Part shown: positions 16,315-25,106 of the stretch, piece after piece
Position numbering within the stretch: the stretch's first letter is position 1
Layout: every line of letters starts with the position of its first letter
Assembly (NCBI GenBank): GCA_036377075.1
Contig: DASUZB010000339.1
Location: 1-60,770 of the forward strand
Direction: 5' to 3'
Source: DASUZB01 sp036377075
Lineage (GTDB): Bacteria; Actinomycetota; CALGFH01
DNA: 60,770 nucleotides
Notes under the pieces: generated by a model
The model's database searches: none
Seen by the model: the letters and a program-made list of their open reading frames with translations, nothing else
Told to the model about the DNA's origin: nothing
Program-made: the position numbers and the translations under genes

Positions 16315-18081
16315 ATGGCGAGCGGACGGGGCCCGGCCCGTCGCCGCCGGCGGAAGCGCAGTCGCGGCCGTGGTCGTGGGCCCGGCCGCGGCGACGGCGG
16401 CAAGCGCCTGCTGGTGGTGCTCGGCGCCACCCTGCTGGCGTTCCTCGCCATCACCGGCAGGCTGGTGATCCTCCAGGTGGTCGACGCCAACTCCCTCGAC
16501 CAGGCGGCGGCCAGGCAGCGCCTGCGCACCATCGAGCTCCCCGCCAGCCGCGGCCACGTGATCGACCGCAACAACAACGACCTCGCCCTCTCGGTCGACG
16601 CGCGCGCCGTCTACGCGCAGCCGCGGCTGGTCCGCGACCGCGAGGCCACCGCCCGCCGGCTCGCCCCGATCCTGCCGCGGCCGGTCGCCGACCTGCGCCG
16701 CAAGCTGGCCTCCCCGCTGCCCTGGGTGTACCTGGCCAGGCGCGTCCCCGCGCCGAGGGGGGACGCCGTGGCGCGGCTGCACCTGCCCGGCATCGGCGTG
16801 CTCGGCGACACCGTGCGCAGCTACCCCTCCGGCGCGCTCGCCGCCCAGGTGCTCGGCTTCGTCGACCCGGACGGCAAGGGCCTCTCCGGCGTCGAGCGGC
16901 AGTACGACGGGCTGCTGCGCGGCCGCCCCGGCCAGCTGCGGCTCGAGCAGGACCCAAAGGGCCGCCCGATCCCCTCGGGCCACAGCTCGGTCACGCCGCC
17001 GGAGCCGGGCACCGACGTGGCGCTCACCCTCGACCAGCCGCTGCAGTACGAGGCCGAGCGGGTTCTGGCCCAGGCGGTGCGCGCCAACCACGCCAAGGGC
17101 GGCTCGGTGGTGGTGCTGGCGCCCGCGACCGGCGAGGTGCTCGCCATGGCCAACGTGCCCACCTTCGACCCCAACCGCTACTACAAGGCGGCCAAAGGGG
17201 CGTGGCGCAACCGGGCGGTCGAGGACGTGTTCGAGCCGGGCTCGACCAACAAGACCATCACCGCCGCCGCGGCCCTCGAGGCCGGCCTGGTCACCCCGGG
17301 CACCCAGCTGCGGGTGCCCGACGCGCTGAACCTCTGCCCCGGGGTGAAGACCTTCCACGACTCCCACCGGCACCCCCAAGAGGTGCTGTCCTTCGCCGAC
17401 GTGGTCGCCCAGTCCTCCAACGTCGGCACCATCAAGGTGGCGAGCCACCTGGGCGCCGCGCGCCTGGGGCGGGCGGAGCTGAACTTCGGCTACGGCCGGC
17501 GCACCGGCATCGACCTGCCGGGCGAGTCGCCCGGGCTGGTCACCCCGGCGTCCAGCTGGCGCTGCACCGACCTCGGCGTCAACGCCATCGGCCAGGGGGT
17601 CGCCGTCACCGTGCTGCAGGCGGCCCAGGTCTACGCGGCCGTCGCCAACGGCGGCGTGCAGGTGCCGCCGTCGCTGCTGCGGGGCACGATCGACGCGCGC
17701 GGCCGCTTCCAGCCGGCGCCGCGACGCCCCGCCCGCCGGGTGATCTCCGCGCAGACCAGCCGCACCCTCACCAGCATCCTGCAGGGCGTGGTCGGGCACG
17801 GCACCGGCACCGAGGCGGCCCTGGGCGACTGGTCGGTGGCGGGCAAGACCGGCACGGCGCGCAAGCCCGACCCGAACGGCCGCGGCTACCTCTCCGGCGC
17901 CTACATGGCCAGCTTCATCGGCTTCGCCCCCGCCGAGCACCCGGCGGTGGTGGTCGCGGTGGTGCTCGACCAGCCCACCCCGATCTTCGGCGGGGTGGTG
18001 GCCGCCCCCGTCTTCCGCCAGGTCGCCCGCTACGCGCTCACCCGGCTGCGGGTGCCGCCGTCGGTGCGTTCGGCGCCATGA
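16315..18081 (+). CDS. ftsI: Penicillin-binding protein FtsI (class B, septal transpeptidase)
   Basis: 588 residues. Arg-rich cytoplasmic start, one membrane helix (about 31-52), a non-catalytic dimerisation domain, then the transpeptidase with S310-T-N-K313, S367-S-N369 and K511-T-G. These are the three active-site motifs. No PASTA domain at the C-terminus. It cross-links septal peptidoglycan with FtsW. The ribosome site is an unusually long purine run (AAGGGGGAAGGGGGAG). It is preceded by the hairpin array at 16064-16309 rather than by the tight overlap seen at most other junctions of this cluster. Confidence 0.95.
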   Translation: MASGRGPARRRRRKRSRGRGRGPGRGDGGKRLLVVLGATLLAFLAITGRLVILQVVDANSLDQAAARQRLRTIELPASRGHVIDRNNNDLALSVDARAVYAQPRLVRDREATARRLAPILPRPVADLRRKLASPLPWVYLARRVPAPRGDAVARLHLPGIGVLGDTVRSYPSGALAAQVLGFVDPDGKGLSGVERQYDGLLRGRPGQLRLEQDPKGRPIPSGHSSVTPPEPGTDVALTLDQPLQYEAERVLAQAVRANHAKGGSVVVLAPATGEVLAMANVPTFDPNRYYKAAKGAWRNRAVEDVFEPGSTNKTITAAAALEAGLVTPGTQLRVPDALNLCPGVKTFHDSHRHPQEVLSFADVVAQSSNVGTIKVASHLGAARLGRAELNFGYGRRTGIDLPGESPGLVTPASSWRCTDLGVNAIGQGVAVTVLQAAQVYAAVANGGVQVPPSLLRGTIDARGRFQPAPRRPARRVISAQTSRTLTSILQGVVGHGTGTEAALGDWSVAGKTGTARKPDPNGRGYLSGAYMASFIGFAPAEHPAVVVAVVLDQPTPIFGGVVAAPVFRQVARYALTRLRVPPSVRSAP

Positions 18082-18144
18082 GGTCTCCTTCTCGTATCGC
18101 CTCGGAGCCGGTTGGCGCCACGAGGCACGTTGCCGCAGCGCGGG

Positions 18145-18242
18145 TGCTAGGCTTTCGCGGGCCGCCGCCCTGGCGGCGGCCGTACCACCACGGGCCCGGC
18201 CCTCCCGCAGCCGGTCGCCCTGCCCTCCGACGCGGGGTCGGA
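18145..18242 (+). promoter_or_regulatory. ftsI-murE spacer: possible extended -10 and two hairpins
   Basis: The spacer holds TGC-TAGGCT (18145-18153), which looks like an extended -10 without a convincing -35. It also holds a 9-bp hairpin GCCGCCGCC/GGCGGCGGC (18161-18180) and a second hairpin TCCGAC/GTCGGA (18226-18242) that ends 5 nt before the murE ATG. No strong Shine-Dalgarno is visible outside the second hairpin, so murE translation may depend on its opening (inference). Confidence 0.4.
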
Positions 18243-18247
18243 CGTTC

Positions 18248-19762
18248 ATGACCTTGACGGCCAGGCGCGTCCCGCTCGGCTCGCTCGCCGCCGCCATCGG
18301 CTCGGGCGTCCCCGACGGTGGCGAGGTCCACGTCACCGACGTCGTGCTCGACACCCGCGCGGTCACCCCCGGAGCCCTCTTCTGCTGCGTGCCGGGCGCC
18401 AGGCTGGACGGCCACGACCTGGCGGGGGACGCCGTCGCGGCGGGCGCGGCCGCCCTGGTGGTCGAACGCCCCCTGGAGCAGCCGGTCCCGCAGCTCCAGG
18501 TCGGCTCGGTGCGGGCGGCGCTGGCGCCCCTGGCCGAGGCGTTCTGGGACAGCCCGTCGCGCCGCTTCGACCTGGTCGGGGTGACCGGCACCAACGGCAA
18601 GACCACCACCACCTTCATGCTGGAGGCGATCTTCCGGGCGGCGGGGCGCACCCCGGGGGTGATCGGCACGGTGGAGGTGCGCATCGGCGAGCAGCGCCGG
18701 CCCGTCGCCCACACCACCCCGGAGGCCCCCGACCTGCAACGGCTGCTCGCCGAGATGGCCGACAGCGGCGTCGAGGCCGCCGCCATGGAGGTCTCCAGCC
18801 ACGGCCTCGCCCTGGGCCGCGTCGACCGCACCTGGTACCGGGCGGCGGTGTTCACCAACCTCACCCAGGACCACCTCGACTTCCACGCCGACCTGGAGGA
18901 CTACTACCAGTCCAAGCGCAGGCTGTTCACGCGCCCGTTCACCGCCCTGGGCGTGGTCAACGCGGACGACCCCTACGGCCGCCGCCTCGCCGGGCCGGAC
19001 GCCGAGGTCCCGGTCGTCACCACCGGGACCGGCCCGGCGGCGGCGTGGCGCGCCTCGGTGGTGGAGGCGACCCTGGCGGGCACCAGCTTCCGGCTGGACA
19101 GCCCCGCGGGCGCGGCCGCCGTGCGGCTGCGCCTGGCGGGCCAGTTCAACGTCGCCAACGCGCTCGGCGCCCTGGCGGCGGCCGACGCCATCGGCGTCGA
19201 CCTCGCCACCGCCGTCGCCGGGCTGGAGTCGCTCGCCGGGGTGCCCGGCCGTTTCGAGCGGATCGACGTCGGCCAGCCGTTCACCGTGCTGGTCGACTAC
19301 GCCCACACGCCCGACTCGCTCGACAACGTGCTGCGCGCCGCCAGGGCGGTGAGCGAGAAGCGGGTGATCGTGGTGTTCGGCTGCGGCGGCGACCGCGACC
19401 GGGCCAAGCGGCCGCTGATGGGCGCGATCGCCGGGCGCCTCGCCGACCTGGTGGTGGTCACCTCCGACAACCCGCGCTCGGAGGATCCCGGCGCGATCGT
19501 CGCCGAGGTGGTCGCGGGCGTGCGCCGCGGCGCCGAGCCGGGCGCCTGGTGGGCGACGGTCGACCGCCGCGCCGCGATCGCCGAGGCGCTCGCCGCCGCC
19601 GGGCGGGGGGACGCGGTGGTGATCGCCGGCAAGGGCCACGAGCAGGGCCAGGAGTTCGCCGGCGGGCGCAAGGTGCCGTTCGACGACCGGGTGGTCGCCG
19701 CCGAGGAGCTGGCCCGCCTGCTCGGCGAGGCCGCCCCGCCGGAGCGGGGCGGCGACCGGTGA
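18248..19762 (+). CDS. murE: UDP-MurNAc-tripeptide synthetase (meso-diaminopimelate-adding)
   Basis: 504 residues. Mur ligase layout: DTRAVTPGALF in the UDP-binding N-domain, ATP loop GVTGTNGKTTTT, central SSHGLALGRVD, C-terminal DYAHTPDSL and DNPR (407-410). The DNPR box selects meso-diaminopimelate rather than lysine, so this organism should have DAP-type peptidoglycan. Cytoplasmic step adding the third stem residue. Overlaps murF by 4 nt. Confidence 0.96.
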   Translation: MTLTARRVPLGSLAAAIGSGVPDGGEVHVTDVVLDTRAVTPGALFCCVPGARLDGHDLAGDAVAAGAAALVVERPLEQPVPQLQVGSVRAALAPLAEAFWDSPSRRFDLVGVTGTNGKTTTTFMLEAIFRAAGRTPGVIGTVEVRIGEQRRPVAHTTPEAPDLQRLLAEMADSGVEAAAMEVSSHGLALGRVDRTWYRAAVFTNLTQDHLDFHADLEDYYQSKRRLFTRPFTALGVVNADDPYGRRLAGPDAEVPVVTTGTGPAAAWRASVVEATLAGTSFRLDSPAGAAAVRLRLAGQFNVANALGALAAADAIGVDLATAVAGLESLAGVPGRFERIDVGQPFTVLVDYAHTPDSLDNVLRAARAVSEKRVIVVFGCGGDRDRAKRPLMGAIAGRLADLVVVTSDNPRSEDPGAIVAEVVAGVRRGAEPGAWWATVDRRAAIAEALAAAGRGDAVVIAGKGHEQGQEFAGGRKVPFDDRVVAAEELARLLGEAAPPERGGDR

Positions 19763-21144
19763 TCCCGCTCACCCTCGGGGAGGTCGCCGGCGCCGCCGGC
19801 GGGGTGCTGCTCGACGCCGACCCGGGCGCCGCCGTCAGCGCCGTGGTGGCCGACTCCCGGCAGGTCGGCACGGGCGCGCTGTTCGTGGCGCTGCCCGGCA
19901 GCCGCACCGACGGCGCCCGCTTCGTGCCCGACGCGCTCGCCGCCGGCGCCGCCGCCGTGCTCGCCCGCCGCGGCGCGGTCGTGGCCGGGCCGCGCGTCGA
20001 GGTCGACGACGCCCTGGCCGGCCTCGCCGGCGTGGCCGCCGAGCTGCGCGCCCGCTCGCGCGCCAGGGTGGTCGGGATCACCGGGTCGGTCGGCAAGACG
20101 ACCACCAAGGACCTGACCGCGGCGGCGCTGGCGACGCGGCTGCGCACCGTGGCCAACGCGGCCTCCTTCAACAACGAGCTGGGCCTGCCGCTCACCCTCG
20201 CCAGGCTGCAGCCGGACACCGAGGCCCTGGTGGTCGAGCTGGGCGCGCGCGGCCCCGGCCACATCGCCACGCTGGCCCGGCTCGCCCGGCCCGAGGTGGG
20301 CGTGGTCCTCAACGTCGGCGAGGCCCACATCGGCGTGTTCGGCTCCCGCCAGGCGATCGCCAAGGCCAAGGCCGAGCTGGTCGAGGCCCTCCCCGCCGAC
20401 GGCGTGGCGGTGCTCGCCGCCGACGACCCGCTGGTGGCCGCGATGGCCGAGCGCACCACCGCTCGGGTGGTCAGCTTCGGCCTCGGCATGGGGTCGGATA
20501 TCCGCGCCGAGGACGTCGAGCTGGACGAGGCCGGCCGGGCGCGCTTCCGGCTGCGCACCCCGGCGGGCGACGCCGCGGTGGCGTTGCCGGCGATGGGCGA
20601 GCACCTGGTCGCCAACGCCCTCGCGGCGGCGGCCGCCGCCTGGGTGCTCGGCCTCGGCCCCGAGGAGGTCGCCGCCGGCCTCGCCGGCGCCCGCCTGTCG
20701 CCGATGCGCATGCAGGTGGCGCGCCGCGCCGACGGGATCACGGTGATCAACGACGCCTACAACGCCAACCCGACCTCGATGGCGGCGGCGCTCAAGGCGC
20801 TCGCCGCCGCCGGGCGCGGCGGCGGCCGCACCGTGGCGGTGCTGGGGGAGATGGCCGAGCTGGGCGAGGCGGCGGCCGGCGAGCACGACCGGCTCGGCCG
20901 GCTGGCCGCGCGCCTGGGCATCGACCGGCTGGTCGGGGTCGGCGAGCTCGGCGAGGTGCTGGTCCGGGCGGCGCGCATGGAAGGCATGTGGCCGGAGGAG
21001 GCCACCGCCGTCGCCGACGCCGACGCGGCCGTCGCCGCCGTCAGCGCCGCCCTCGCCCCCGGCGACGTGGTCCTGGTCAAGGCGAGCCGGGTGGTCGCCC
21101 TCGAGCGCGTCGCCGAGCGCCTGCTGGCCGAGGGGAGCAGCTAG
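19759..21144 (+). CDS. murF: UDP-MurNAc-tripeptide:D-Ala-D-Ala ligase
   Basis: 461 residues from the GTG that overlaps the murE stop (GTGA). UDP-domain DSRQVGTGALFVAL, ATP loop GITGSVGKTTTKD, NNELGLPLTL, the GEAHIGVFGS segment and the late INDAYNANPTSM are characteristic of MurF. Adds the D-Ala-D-Ala dipeptide to complete the pentapeptide precursor. The longer open frame upstream is antisense-free coding noise inside murE, so the GTG is preferred. Confidence 0.95.
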   Translation: MIPLTLGEVAGAAGGVLLDADPGAAVSAVVADSRQVGTGALFVALPGSRTDGARFVPDALAAGAAAVLARRGAVVAGPRVEVDDALAGLAGVAAELRARSRARVVGITGSVGKTTTKDLTAAALATRLRTVANAASFNNELGLPLTLARLQPDTEALVVELGARGPGHIATLARLARPEVGVVLNVGEAHIGVFGSRQAIAKAKAELVEALPADGVAVLAADDPLVAAMAERTTARVVSFGLGMGSDIRAEDVELDEAGRARFRLRTPAGDAAVALPAMGEHLVANALAAAAAAWVLGLGPEEVAAGLAGARLSPMRMQVARRADGITVINDAYNANPTSMAAALKALAAAGRGGGRTVAVLGEMAELGEAAAGEHDRLGRLAARLGIDRLVGVGELGEVLVRAARMEGMWPEEATAVADADAAVAAVSAALAPGDVVLVKASRVVALERVAERLLAEGSS

Positions 21145-22212
21145 GTGGTCGGGATCCTGGTGGCTGCCGCGGTCGCGCTCGCCGTCGGGCTGGTCGGCAC
21201 GCCGCTGGCGATCCGCAGCTTCCGCCGCCACAACCTCGGCCAGCTCATCCAGGTCGACCTGCCCGACTCGCACCAGACCAAGCGGGGCACCCCGACGATG
21301 GGCGGGGCGGTGATGATCCTCGGCGCGGCGGCCGGCTACGGCGTCGCCCACATGCTGATCGACGTCCGCCTCACCCCGCAGGGGCTGCTGGTGATGATGT
21401 CCATGGTCGCCCTCGGCATCGTCGGCTTCGTCGACGACTACCTCAAGATCCGCAACCAGCGCTCCCTCGGCCTGACCAAGACGGCCAAGTTCACCGGCCA
21501 GGCGCTGGCCGCCATCGGCCTGGGCGTCGGCGCCTTCTACTGGGCGCACGCCTACCACGGCATCTCGTTCATCCGCCCGCTGAGCGGCACCAGCCTGCCG
21601 CTGCTGCTGTTCCTCGTCTGGGTGTTCCTGATCGTCTCGGCCACCTCCAACGGGGTCAACCTGACCGACGGCATGGACGGGCTCGCCTCCGGCTCCACCG
21701 TGCTGGTGGTCAGCGCGTACGTGGTGATCGCCTTCTGGCAGTTCCGCCACTCCTGCCTGGCCCCGCCGGTCAACGCGCCCGGCTGCTACCCGCTCCCGGC
21801 GGCCGGCTCGCTCGACCTGGCGGTGGGGGCGGCGGCGATGATGGGCGCGACCGCCGGCTTCCTGTGGTGGAACGCGCCGCCGGCGCGGATCTTCATGGGG
21901 GACACCGGCTCGCTCGCGCTCGGCGGCACCCTGGCCGCGCTGGCCCTGTTCACCGACACCCAGCTGCTGCTCGCGGTGCTCGGCGGGCTCTACGTGGTCG
22001 AGGTCCTCTCGGTGATCGTCCAGATCGCCTCGTTCCGCTTCCTGCACCGCCGCGTCTTCAAGATGGCCCCGATCCACCTGCACTTCGAGCTGTCGCAGTG
22101 GCCGGAGTTCACCGTCATCGTGCGCTTCTGGATCCTGGCCGGCCTGGCCGTCGCCTTCGGCCTGGGCCTGTTCTACGCCGAGTTCATCACCCGGGGAGGG
22201 ACCAGTGGCTGA
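21145..22212 (+). CDS. mraY: Phospho-MurNAc-pentapeptide translocase
   Basis: 355 residues, GTG start directly after the murF stop, with GGGGAG upstream. About ten membrane helices. Signature cytoplasmic loops: HQTKRGTPTMGG, VGFVDDYLKIRNQRSLGL (Asp pair for Mg), NLTDGMDGLA and the late KMAPIHLHFE. Transfers phospho-MurNAc-pentapeptide to undecaprenyl phosphate, making lipid I at the inner face of the membrane. Confidence 0.96.
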   Translation: MVGILVAAAVALAVGLVGTPLAIRSFRRHNLGQLIQVDLPDSHQTKRGTPTMGGAVMILGAAAGYGVAHMLIDVRLTPQGLLVMMSMVALGIVGFVDDYLKIRNQRSLGLTKTAKFTGQALAAIGLGVGAFYWAHAYHGISFIRPLSGTSLPLLLFLVWVFLIVSATSNGVNLTDGMDGLASGSTVLVVSAYVVIAFWQFRHSCLAPPVNAPGCYPLPAAGSLDLAVGAAAMMGATAGFLWWNAPPARIFMGDTGSLALGGTLAALALFTDTQLLLAVLGGLYVVEVLSVIVQIASFRFLHRRVFKMAPIHLHFELSQWPEFTVIVRFWILAGLAVAFGLGLFYAEFITRGGTSG

Positions 22213-23626
22213 GCGCGGCTCCCGCCAGGCGCCCGACCTGCGCGAGCGCCTCGCCGGCCTGCCCGTGATGGTCGCCGGGCTGGGGCTCACCGGCAGGGCG
22301 GCCGCCCGCGCCCTCGCCGCGTTCGGCGCCGACGTGCTCGCCTGCGACGACGCGCCCGACCTCGACGTCGCCGAGCTGGACGCCGCCGGCGTCAAGAGCC
22401 ACCTCGGGCCCGGCGCGGTCGAGCTGCTCGAGGGGCGGCGGCTGCTGCTGGTCACGCCCGGGATGCCCGAGCGCCACCCGCTGATCCAGGCCGCCCTCGG
22501 TGACGGCGTCCCGGTCTGGAGCGAGGTGGAGCTCGCCGCGCGCCTGGCCACCATGCCGCTGGTCGGGGTGACCGGCACCAACGGCAAGACCACCACCACC
22601 GAGCTGGCGGCGGCGATGCTCGGCGCCAGCGGCAAGCAGGCGGTCGCCGCCGGCAACGTCGGCCGGCCGCTGGTCGACGCCGTGCTCGCCACGCCGCCGC
22701 CCGACGCCGTGGTGGTGGAGCTGTCCAGCTTCCAGCTGCGCTTCACCCACAGCCTGCGCCTGTCCGCCGGCGCCTGGCTCAACTTCGCCCCCGACCACCT
22801 CGACTGGCACCCCGACCTGGACGCCTACGCGGCCGCCAAGGCACGCATCTGGGCCAACCAGCACGGCGACGACTGGGCCATCTACGCCGTCGGCGACCCG
22901 GTGGTGGTGGCCCACGCCGCCGGCGCCCCCGGCCGGCCGGTGCCGGTCTCGACCGGGCGGGCCGAGCCGGGCGGCCTCGGCGTCGAGGCCGGCGTCGCCC
23001 TGTCGCGCATCCCCGGCGTCGAGGGCGGGCTCTGGCGCGTGGCCGCGCTGCGCCTGCCGGGGCGCCACAACCTGGCCAACGCGCTGGCCGCCTCCGGCCT
23101 GGCGCTGGCACTCGGCGCCCACCCGGCGGCGATGGCGCGGACGGTGGCCGCCTTCCGGCCCGGCCCCCACCGCCTCGCCGAGGTCGGCGAGGTCCGCGGG
23201 GTCAGCTTCGTCGACGACTCCAAGGCGACCAACCCGCACGCCGCCGCCAGGGCGATCGCGGCCTTCCCGCGGGTCGTCTGGGTCGCCGGCGGCCGCAACA
23301 AGGGCCTCGCCTTCGACGAGCTGGTGGCGGCCACGAGCTCCCACCTGGTCGGGGTGGTGCTGCTCGGCGAGGCCGCCGAGGAGCTGGCCGCGGCGCTCGA
23401 CCGGGCCGGCTACGCCGGCCCCGTGGCCAGGGCGGCCTCCATCGGCGAGGCGGTCACGGTCGGCTTCGGCCTGGCCGAGCCGGGCGACACCGTGCTGCTC
23501 TCGCCCGCCTGCGCCAGCCAGGACATGTTCCGCGACTACGCCGAGCGCGGCGACGCCTTCGCCGCCGCCGTCGCCCGGCTGGCGGAACGCAACGAGGGGG
23601 ATTCCGGTGGCGACCGGCGCGCGTGA
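22205..23626 (+). CDS. murD: UDP-MurNAc-L-alanine:D-glutamate ligase
   Basis: 473 residues; GTG start overlapping mraY by 8 nt. VAGLGLTGRAAARAL begins the Rossmann-like UDP domain; the ATP loop is GVTGTNGKTTTTEL; ELSSFQLRF, HLDWHPDLDAY and DDSKATNPHAA follow in the expected order. Adds D-Glu as the second stem residue. Overlaps ftsW by 20 nt. Confidence 0.95.
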   Translation: MAERGSRQAPDLRERLAGLPVMVAGLGLTGRAAARALAAFGADVLACDDAPDLDVAELDAAGVKSHLGPGAVELLEGRRLLLVTPGMPERHPLIQAALGDGVPVWSEVELAARLATMPLVGVTGTNGKTTTTELAAAMLGASGKQAVAAGNVGRPLVDAVLATPPPDAVVVELSSFQLRFTHSLRLSAGAWLNFAPDHLDWHPDLDAYAAAKARIWANQHGDDWAIYAVGDPVVVAHAAGAPGRPVPVSTGRAEPGGLGVEAGVALSRIPGVEGGLWRVAALRLPGRHNLANALAASGLALALGAHPAAMARTVAAFRPGPHRLAEVGEVRGVSFVDDSKATNPHAAARAIAAFPRVVWVAGGRNKGLAFDELVAATSSHLVGVVLLGEAAEELAAALDRAGYAGPVARAASIGEAVTVGFGLAEPGDTVLLSPACASQDMFRDYAERGDAFAAAVARLAERNEGDSGGDRRA

Positions 23627-25106
23627 GCCGCGGCCGGCCTTCCCGCTGGGGGCGCTCGCGGCCAGGCGGGACGCCCGCCCGGCGGCGCGGCTGGGCTCCA
23701 GCTACTTCCTGATCCTGGCGCTGGTCGGCACGCTGCTCGCCGTCGGCCTGGTGATGGTGCTGTCCGCCTCGTCGGTGGCGGCCTTCGCCCGGCACCACGA
23801 CTCCTACCTCTACCTCAAGCGCCAGGCCGTCTGGGCCGGCATCGGGGTGGTGCTGATGCTGGCGATCAGCCGGGTGGACTACCGGCGCTGGCGCCGGCTG
23901 GCCGTGCCGCTGCTGCTGCTCTCCTTCCTGCTGCTGCTGGTGGTGCTCGTCCACCCGGCGGCGGTGCGGGCCTACGGCTCGACCCGCTGGATCCGCCTCG
24001 GGCCGCTCACCATCCAGCCGGCCGAGCTGGCCAAGCTCGCCCTGCTGCTGTTCTCCGCCGACGTGCTGGTGCGCAAGGAGCGCCTGCTCGGCGACGTCCG
24101 CCACCTGCTGGTCCCGGTGCTGCCGGTGATGCTCGCGCTGGCCCTGCTGGTGCTCGCCGAGCCCGACCTCGGCACCACCATGCTGCTGTGCGTGATCGGC
24201 TTCGCCATGCTGTTCCTCGCCGGCACGCCGCTGCGGGTGCTCGGCGCCGTCGGGCTGGTCGGCCTGCTCGGCGGCCTCACCACCATGCGCGGCTACCAGC
24301 GCGCCCGGCTGACCGCCTTCCTCGACCCGGCCGGCGACCCGCAGCGCAGCGGCTTCCAGCTGCTGCAGGGCCACCTCGCCTTCGGCTCGGGCGGCCTGCT
24401 CGGCGTCGGCCTCGGCCAGAGCAGGCAGAAGTGGTCCTTCCTGCCCAATGCCCACACCGACTTCATCTTCGCCGTCATCGGCGAGGAGCTCGGCCTGCTC
24501 GGCACGCTCGCGGTCCTGGGCATGTTCATCACCCTCGCCTACGCCGGCGTGCGCGTGGCGCGCCGCTCGAGCGACCCGTTCGGCCGCTACCTGGCCGGCG
24601 GGATCACCATCTGGATCGTGGCGCAGGCCTTGGTCAACCTCGGCGCGGTCGTGGGCCTGCTGCCGATCACCGGGGTGCCGCTGCCGCTGGTCTCCTTCGG
24701 CGGCTCCAGCATGCTGGTGCTGCTCGCCGCGATCGGCATGCTGCTCAACCTCGCCAAGCAGGAGGCCTGGCGGCCGCGCTCGGCGGTGCTCGCCACCGCC
24801 GCGCCGGCCGAGCGGCGCGACCGCCGCCGCCCGGCGGCGACCGCGCCGCACCGCGCCGCCGCCGGCCGCGCGCCCGGCCAGGCCCGCGGGGGGTCCGGGG
24901 GCCTCAAGAGCGATGCCAGAACCCGAGCGGCGGGCGGCCGTGCACAGCCGAGCGGCAGCCCCCCGGTGAATCGCGGCGCCGGCCGGGCGCGGGCCGGGCC
25001 GGCGGCCGCGCGGCGGACCGGCCAGGCCGGCGGGCGCCGCGGCCGGTCGGCCCAGCCGCGGCGGCGAGCGAACGACCATCGCAGGAGGAAGGCTGATGAC
25101 CGCTGA
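23607..25106 (+). CDS. ftsW: FtsW, SEDS-family septal peptidoglycan glycosyltransferase
   Basis: 499 residues. About ten membrane helices to residue 390 with SEDS hallmarks: GSTRWIRLGPLTIQPAE, LAEPDLGTT, the large extracytoplasmic loop with LPNAHTDFIFAVIGEELG, and LPLVSFGGSSML. Polymerises lipid II with FtsI as partner. The cytoplasmic tail (about 395-499) is low complexity, Arg/Ala-rich, and carries one copy of the dispersed repeat (residues 428-456). The GTG start overlaps murD. The tail is much longer than in a core SEDS protein, which ends soon after the last helix. Confidence 0.95.
   Translation: MATGAREPRPAFPLGALAARRDARPAARLGSSYFLILALVGTLLAVGLVMVLSASSVAAFARHHDSYLYLKRQAVWAGIGVVLMLAISRVDYRRWRRLAVPLLLLSFLLLLVVLVHPAAVRAYGSTRWIRLGPLTIQPAELAKLALLLFSADVLVRKERLLGDVRHLLVPVLPVMLALALLVLAEPDLGTTMLLCVIGFAMLFLAGTPLRVLGAVGLVGLLGGLTTMRGYQRARLTAFLDPAGDPQRSGFQLLQGHLAFGSGGLLGVGLGQSRQKWSFLPNAHTDFIFAVIGEELGLLGTLAVLGMFITLAYAGVRVARRSSDPFGRYLAGGITIWIVAQALVNLGAVVGLLPITGVPLPLVSFGGSSMLVLLAAIGMLLNLAKQEAWRPRSAVLATAAPAERRDRRRPAATAPHRAAAGRAPGQARGGSGGLKSDARTRAAGGRAQPSGSPPVNRGAGRARAGPAAARRTGQAGGRRGRSAQPRRRANDHRRRKADDR
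24888..24972 (+). repeat. Dispersed in-frame palindromic repeat, copy A (FtsW tail)
   Basis: About 85 bp starting GGGGTCCGGGGG and ending AGCCCCCCGGTGAAT. It is translated as GGSGGLKSDARTRAAGG followed by RAQPSGSPPVN in the FtsW C-terminal tail. The terminal GGGGG-type and CCCCCC-type ends can pair. Aligns over its whole length with copies B, C and D in the same reading frame. Confidence 0.85.
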